From Hydnum rufescens UP504 (lineage: Eukaryota > Basidiomycota > Agaricomycetes > Cantharellales > Hydnaceae), in NCBI GenBank assembly GCA_014904985.1, contig MU128974.1, positions 19,781-83,780 on the forward strand: 64,000 bases of DNA, in the 5' to 3' direction. The stretch's first letter is position 1, and each line of letters opens with the position of its first letter. The position numbers and the translations under genes are program-made. The notes beneath the pieces are model-generated. The model was given only the letters and a program-made list of their open reading frames with translations, was not told where the DNA came from and did not search any database. Shown here piece by piece: positions 59,424-64,000 of this stretch.

Positions 59424-61450
59424 CGAAAATTGTCTTCCTGACTGGTCCCTTACATAGACCATACTATTGTGCTATTTCTTTGTCTACGCATCATGTGGCC
59501 CCTGGCTCGACAACTGTACTGTGTTCTTGTGAGTATCTGGGAAACATTTCTTTCGTACGTACACAGGATTCTTACCGTGATTGAGTGTGATGGCGTTCCT
59601 GAACGCACCTTTGAGTCGTGGAAAGTAGGGCGTGGCACGCCCTGATGTGCCCCTTGCCTATTGAACGCAAGGCCACCAGCTTAAATTGACCATGGAATGT
59701 TGGTGCCCGTACGACTGAAAACGAGTTCTAACTGGGCCATCCGTACCACATTCACCACCGACACAACATTACTGTGAGGAAACGTGTGCCGTCGCGCTTG
59801 CCGAGGCCAAAACTGCGATGTAAATACTATTTTTCTTTCTTGGTGGTTCTTCCCGAATCCTGTAATCCGTTGGTTTGACTGGACCCCCCAAATTCACCAG
59901 CAATACTTTTCCTTCTCTCTAATATAGCATGTCGCCGAATACATTCCTCATCTCATATGGTGCATGCATGCCCTAATTTAGAAAATTCATCGAGTAACCA
60001 CCCTGCCCATTGGCAGTAAGTTGGAAATTGTTAATTGACATTCCAAATCTCCCTCCCAGAAAAAAACGGATGGACAGTGCGTCTAAGGGCTTTCGCAACA
60101 GCGAGGGTGCTGACCAGGAACGAGTCACCTAACCCTTTGAGCTTGCTAATCCTCTCGTCCGTTTCCGCTTTGAGCCCGTCCGAGGTGTGGATGTAGAATC
60201 ACAAGAGCGGAGCGAATTGATGGCGGAAAAAGCGACGGGGATGGCGGCGTCTGTCGGATAATCTGATAGTTTGGTAGTTTGGTGAGCACAGAGATGAGCT
60301 TTTCGGCAGCGGAAAGCGATGGCCAGGTCCCGATGGCGTCATTCGATGTCGCGCGACGATGTAGAGCTTTTGCGTAAGTAGGAACGTCCAAAAGAGCTAT
60401 CGCCAAACCAATTATGTTAAAGACGGGCGAGAAAACTCATTTTAGAAGACTGACAGTCCGTACATGACCGAACGGCACTAGGGTGATCACCTCTTTGGGT
60501 AGAATATCCATGGAAATGAATGTAAAGTATGAAGGTATTGACACACCAGTTTGACATGTTAGGCAGCGATATTAGCATTTAGGATCAATCGAATCACCGC
60601 ACATGTTGTTCAAGGAGAGCTAGAGGGGTCAAACCCCCCATTTTTCCCGGTTCTGCATCAGGAAAGCCAGACGCCGCTAATCCTTCTATTGGATCTTCAC
60701 CGGACTCTTGAGCTTTTCCTGCCCCTTCCACACCGGATGGTGGCGGACTGACCGGAGAGGAAGTGCACGGAGTCCCTCGAGGTGGGTTTCTGAAGCCCGC
60801 TTCTAATTGGATTCCCGGAAGAGATCTTTCCTCGCTCCTTGAGTACGTTCGCTTCGCTTCACGAAGTCTACCTCAAGGGTCATTTCTACATGTGAGGGCA
60901 GGATTATTGGGACGGCTCATACCCTTAATTCTTCCTCTTGATCCTTGGTATTGACGGGAGACGAGGAAGCAATCGATTCGATTCGACGCAATCTTCGTGG
61001 GTGAGTGTTTCGGACGCGTCTTGCCAGTCTTCCTCTCCATCACTCCGTTCTCCATGACGAATGGTGACCCCACCTAGCAGAAAACACCCGTAGCTAGAAC
61101 CTCCTCAAAGGGGCTTGCGACGTCAGCGCACGTCTCATATATCCAGTCGCTTGGGAAAGTCCGTAACATAGGCTAGGGCGAAGAGATATACCCGTTGTTT
61201 CATGGCTTTCTGGGGTAGACCGCGGATGATCTGGCGTACCATATAACTGCACACCTACGGGTGAACGCCATATATTGGGGATTGATGGCTCCCCATGTCA
61301 TGAGCGGATCGACCAGGAGATACGGTTGATGTCTTCCATACAGTGTTCGGTGTAGCAGGCGGGGCCCAGTGTTGATAGCGCATGATCTACGTCGTGGACT
61401 TTCCTTGCTTGGTTATTCGGATCTCGATTATCTGGATCCCATTTGCTGCG
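59424..61450. other. 2 kb without a supported gene
   Basis: Weak coding-like frames occur: plus strand 59459-59643 with IMWPLARQLYCVLVS, and minus strand 60406-60146 with MAIALLDVPTYAKALHRRAT and GTWPSLSAAEKLISVLTKLP. The latter could be the end of a dehydrogenase-like protein, but no motif confirms it. No repeats with the rest of the window were noticed. Confidence 0.35.
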
Positions 61451-61455
61451 TGCCC

Positions 61456-62280
61456 TCACGCCTCATTGAGAGCGTAGGACTCAAGAAAGATAGGGGCCAT
61501 TCTCATCTGTGAGGAAGGTGGAATTGAAGGTGGACTTTCATATGGAGAGGGGAACTGCGACGCACCGGAACTTGCAAGGAGGTTCGGCATGGGTACTAGT
61601 TGCCTGAATAATTGGGGGATGAGAGAGCCTTCGGGGCCCGAGCTGGACACAGAACCAATCCTGAGGTATTGATAGATTAAATATCGTCAAGATATGATAT
61701 TGGGAAGATTGAACCTCCTCTTGGTCGAAACATGCAATAACTGTGTCACGGGGTGAATGACCCCAGGCATCCGATGCCTTAAGAAACGCGATGCCGACAT
61801 ACTATTGACTTGACGTGCTCGTGAAGCCTTTACGTTCGCGAATTTTCGGCTCTCACAGATCGCTTGCATTGCACAGAATCTGACGATAGGTTCTGAGGGA
61901 TTAACATCCACACCAGAAAGGCGCACGATTCTTACGTCGACTATCAGACAGAAGAAAAAGACTCTTCGTTCAAGCCCCTCTCGGGGATTAGTGTGCCGTC
62001 CGACGATCGAAATACCAGCGTTAGACTCGAAGGCATGGTAAAAGTCAGGAGAGAGCTCTGGTTCCTAAGAGTGGACCATCTCCAGTTAGAAATCAACGAT
62101 AGAATAGCAACTCGGGGGACCTAGTGTGATAGAATCGCGCTCCTTTTTTTTTTTAGCGCGGCACCCTTGTTCTCCATTTTGACAAGCTTTATAAATCCAG
62201 GCTTCTCGAGACGGACACTCGCATTGTTTGCCAGGTGAAATGACGTCGGCGAGCATTCACAAATGAGATCCTTCGAGAGT
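61456..62280 (-). pseudogene. Decayed partial copy of the M18 aminopeptidase gene
   Basis: Minus-strand pieces match the intact gene at 33-35 kb in the same order. 62280-62140 carries the N-terminal FHxV / RLEKPGFIKL region; 62090-61970 matches the 34770-34620 region in part; 61926-61687 matches the Asp-ligand exon and the start of the NHEE exon; 61650-61580 encodes SSSGPEGSLIPQLFRQLVP. The middle of the gene and everything after this point are missing, and frames are broken. A truncated duplication that has since decayed. Confidence 0.8.
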
Positions 62281-62322
62281 AGTTAATCTGGCAATTGCCG
62301 GTTTCTCCCACTACACACCACT

Positions 62323-63228
62323 ATGGCAGCCCAACTCCAACAGCCTGCGGATCCCCTCGTTGTGGTCCCCCCTGCCCCTCAGAATCCCCCCACCCTGGCG
62401 GACATATACAACGCCCATAATGTCACTGTCAATGTGCTCATCAGTTCACGTGAGTGTTTCCATTCTGCCACACTTCATTGCTCACGTCTATTGGTGTGTT
62501 TTTATAGAACAACACGTTGGTCAAGCCAGCACCCACGACGACATATCACGTGCTCTCATGTATCAGCATACCGTCATAAAAGGTGTAGTGGAAGCCAACC
62601 AAGGTATGTCCGATCTGCCACAATAGTGTATTCGTCTTCAGGATCCCTCGCAGTTGTGGCGCCGGTTGGGCTCGGCCCCCTGCAAATCCAACTAAATGCA
62701 ATGCAACAAGCAATACAACAAAACCAAGCAGAAGTGCTCGTGCAACTAGAGGGGATACGACAGAACCAGCGTCAAATACGGCGGGAAATGCGACACGGCC
62801 ACCGCCGAGTGGTGACGCGATTGGACAACATGCACCAGGAAATGATCAACACAGACAGGAGGATCATTTGTGTAATCATTATTCTCAATCGCTCCTAGGT
62901 GTCTTCTAAACCACTTCTATAGTTGGCGAATGGAACGAGAGACCAAGGCTTGGTTATTCCATATACAATCGTACCCTTCACTGATGGGGATGACCCGACG
63001 CAGCCGCCGGTTTGTTTTTTTTTCCCTGGAACTATCCTGCATTGACTGACAAAAAACTCTGGGCAGCATAACTTGGTGCCGCTGGTGTCAACTGTGGTTA
63101 TTGATGCGCTCTCCGCACACCGCTGCAATCGCTACTTAGACGGTTACGAAGTTGATCGTCCGCCTGGTGTCGGTAATCTAGCCCTACGTCGTGAGCTGCT
63201 GAAACGCGCGATCGGAGCCCCTGCTTAA
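62323..63228 (+). pseudogene. Member of a repeated Agaricomycete gene family of unknown function (broken)
   Basis: The start MAAQLQQPADPLVVVPPAPQ leads by two introns (62450-62508 and 62602-62640) to a Gln-rich coil, QLNAMQQAIQQNQAEVLVQL and GIRQNQRQIRREM. Next come LDNMHQEMINTDRRI, LANGTRDQGLVIPYT, VPFTDGDDPTQPP, NYPALTDKKLWAA and the end ALSAHRCNRYLDGY to LLKRAIGAP. Families with this 'TDGDDPTQPP ... YLxGY' ending are common in mushroom genomes with no known role. A TAG at 62930-62932 replaces a Gln codon kept as CAA in the 52 kb copy, and later frames are scrambled. CpG content is normal. Confidence 0.6.
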
Positions 63229-63673
63229 CTCCAAAGCAAATTTTGCGACTCTCGTCACCTCTCGCTCCTTCCTCTCATTTCTCTTCCCATCAAGTTATTG
63301 ATCCTCTCCACATATACATACAAACACATCCAATAATGACAGTCTTTCATGAATTCTAGTACTAAACAGGGTACACTGCGCCTATCGCCTTATTTGTAAT
63401 CTATTCCAGGGTTTCTGCAGAGGCTGAACAATATACAAAAACAGTGCACTACGACGGACTGCAGAGGATGAAAAAAAATTAAATTATGATAAGACCACAA
63501 TCGTGTGGGCGAAATCGGCCTGCGCTCAGTTAGCCAGTCATTGACCGACACGACTGCCGTCGCATCCTGATAATCTGAGACGACCATTACTGTACTACTC
63601 GAATATTGAGGGTAGTGTAATTGAGGACAACGGTGGTGGGCTGTATGTATTTATAGTGGGGAAGTCGGGCCAT
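63229..63673. other. Intergenic, nothing recognised
   Basis: Contains a CT-rich stretch near 63255-63300 resembling a fungal promoter/leader, but no frame follows it beyond seven codons. Confidence 0.4.
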
Positions 63674-64000
63674 TTAATATGGGAATGACAGTGCCCGCAC
63701 TTGATGCTGAAGTAGTGGGATGAGGGAGCGTCCTATCACTGTACATCGGTAAGTGCAGGTCAACGAGAATATACGCGAAATACACGTCGGGGAGGCAGTC
63801 CTGCCCTCAGGACTACGACGGGAGGACCACGTTAAACACGAAAATATCACAAAACAAATGAAACTGACCTTCGTATCAACACCCATTGCATTACTTTCGC
63901 CCTCATCCCTCGCTGCACTCTCATTCAACGCATGTCGTCTCCAACGGCGCTGGAGCACAGGAGACGACAGTGGAAGACAGAAACCAAGCGATGGTGCATG
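63674..64000 (-). CDS. 3' part of an unidentified gene running off the right edge
   Basis: A frame with RRRWRRHALNESAARDEGES ends at MGVDTK before a GTCAGT donor (about 63868). A possible next exon from about 63823 ends at 63674. No family recognised; the 5' part is outside the window. Confidence 0.25.
   Translation of the reverse strand, partial: HAPSLGFCLPLSSPVLQRRWRRHALNESAARDEGESNAMGVDTKVSFICFVIFSCLTWSSRRSPEGRTASPTCISRIFSLTCTYRCTVIGRSLIPLLQHQVRALSFPY

Noticed and set aside
1..64000. tRNA or rRNA genes
   Set aside because: No T-loop/anticodon arrangement or conserved rRNA block was noticed by eye on either strand; a tRNA search program would be decisive.

Overview
The window reads as genomic DNA of a mushroom-forming basidiomycete (Agaricomycete). 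Genes lie close together on both strands and are split by many 45-75 nt GT-AG introns with short exons. The recognisable gene set is fungal: syntaxin-18/Ufe1, a QDE-1-type RNA-dependent RNA polymerase, a heme-thiolate peroxygenase, an NCS1 permease, Vps1, Ncr1/NPC1, DPH6 and Vma12. There is no operon structure and no RNA gene that I can support. Gene names rest on translated motifs read by eye; no database search was possible.

Layout. 1-2.6 kb: a left-edge fragment that is an inverted copy of the VMA12 gene lying 58 kb away, then a relic of an FAD-linked oxidase. 2.6-8.4 kb: a ~2.1 kb segment present twice in direct orientation, each copy carrying a START-domain lipid-transfer gene; between them lie an unidentified coding relic and a 255 bp terminal-inverted-repeat MITE with TA target-site duplication. 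8.7-19.3 kb: TVP38, UFE1, an RdRP gene and an NCS1 nucleobase permease. 20.5-24.1 kb: a peroxygenase and two unnamed genes. 24.7-29.4 kb: a CYC2-like flavoprotein, a BSD2-like protein, an unnamed gene and an EIF1AD-like factor. 29.5-50.8 kb: VPS1, aspartyl aminopeptidase, STEEP1-like, DPH6, an SLC45-type sugar transporter, an Avo2-like ankyrin protein, NPC1/NCR1 and DCAF7/WDR68. 50.9-56.3 kb: a repeat island almost free of CpG. 57.2-58.2 kb: a tandem array of hairpin units. 58.6-59.4 kb: the complete VMA12 gene. 61.4-63.2 kb: a decayed partial copy of the aminopeptidase gene and a degenerate member of a repeated gene family that also sits, CpG-stripped, in the island.

Themes. Many genes act on endomembranes and lipids (START, Tvp38, Ufe1, Vps1, NPC1, Vma12, STEEP1-like); they are ordinary housekeeping neighbours and I do not claim a pathway cluster. 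Several head-to-head pairs share intergenic gaps of only ~80-280 bp. The strongest unusual signal is the 5.3 kb CpG desert with just three CpG dinucleotides, with sharp borders. A paralogue outside it keeps its CpGs, so the change can be read directly as CpG to TpG/CpA, the footprint of cytosine methylation and deamination. About a dozen otherwise good genes carry apparent single-base frameshifts, mostly at homopolymers. These could be assembly errors or real decay.
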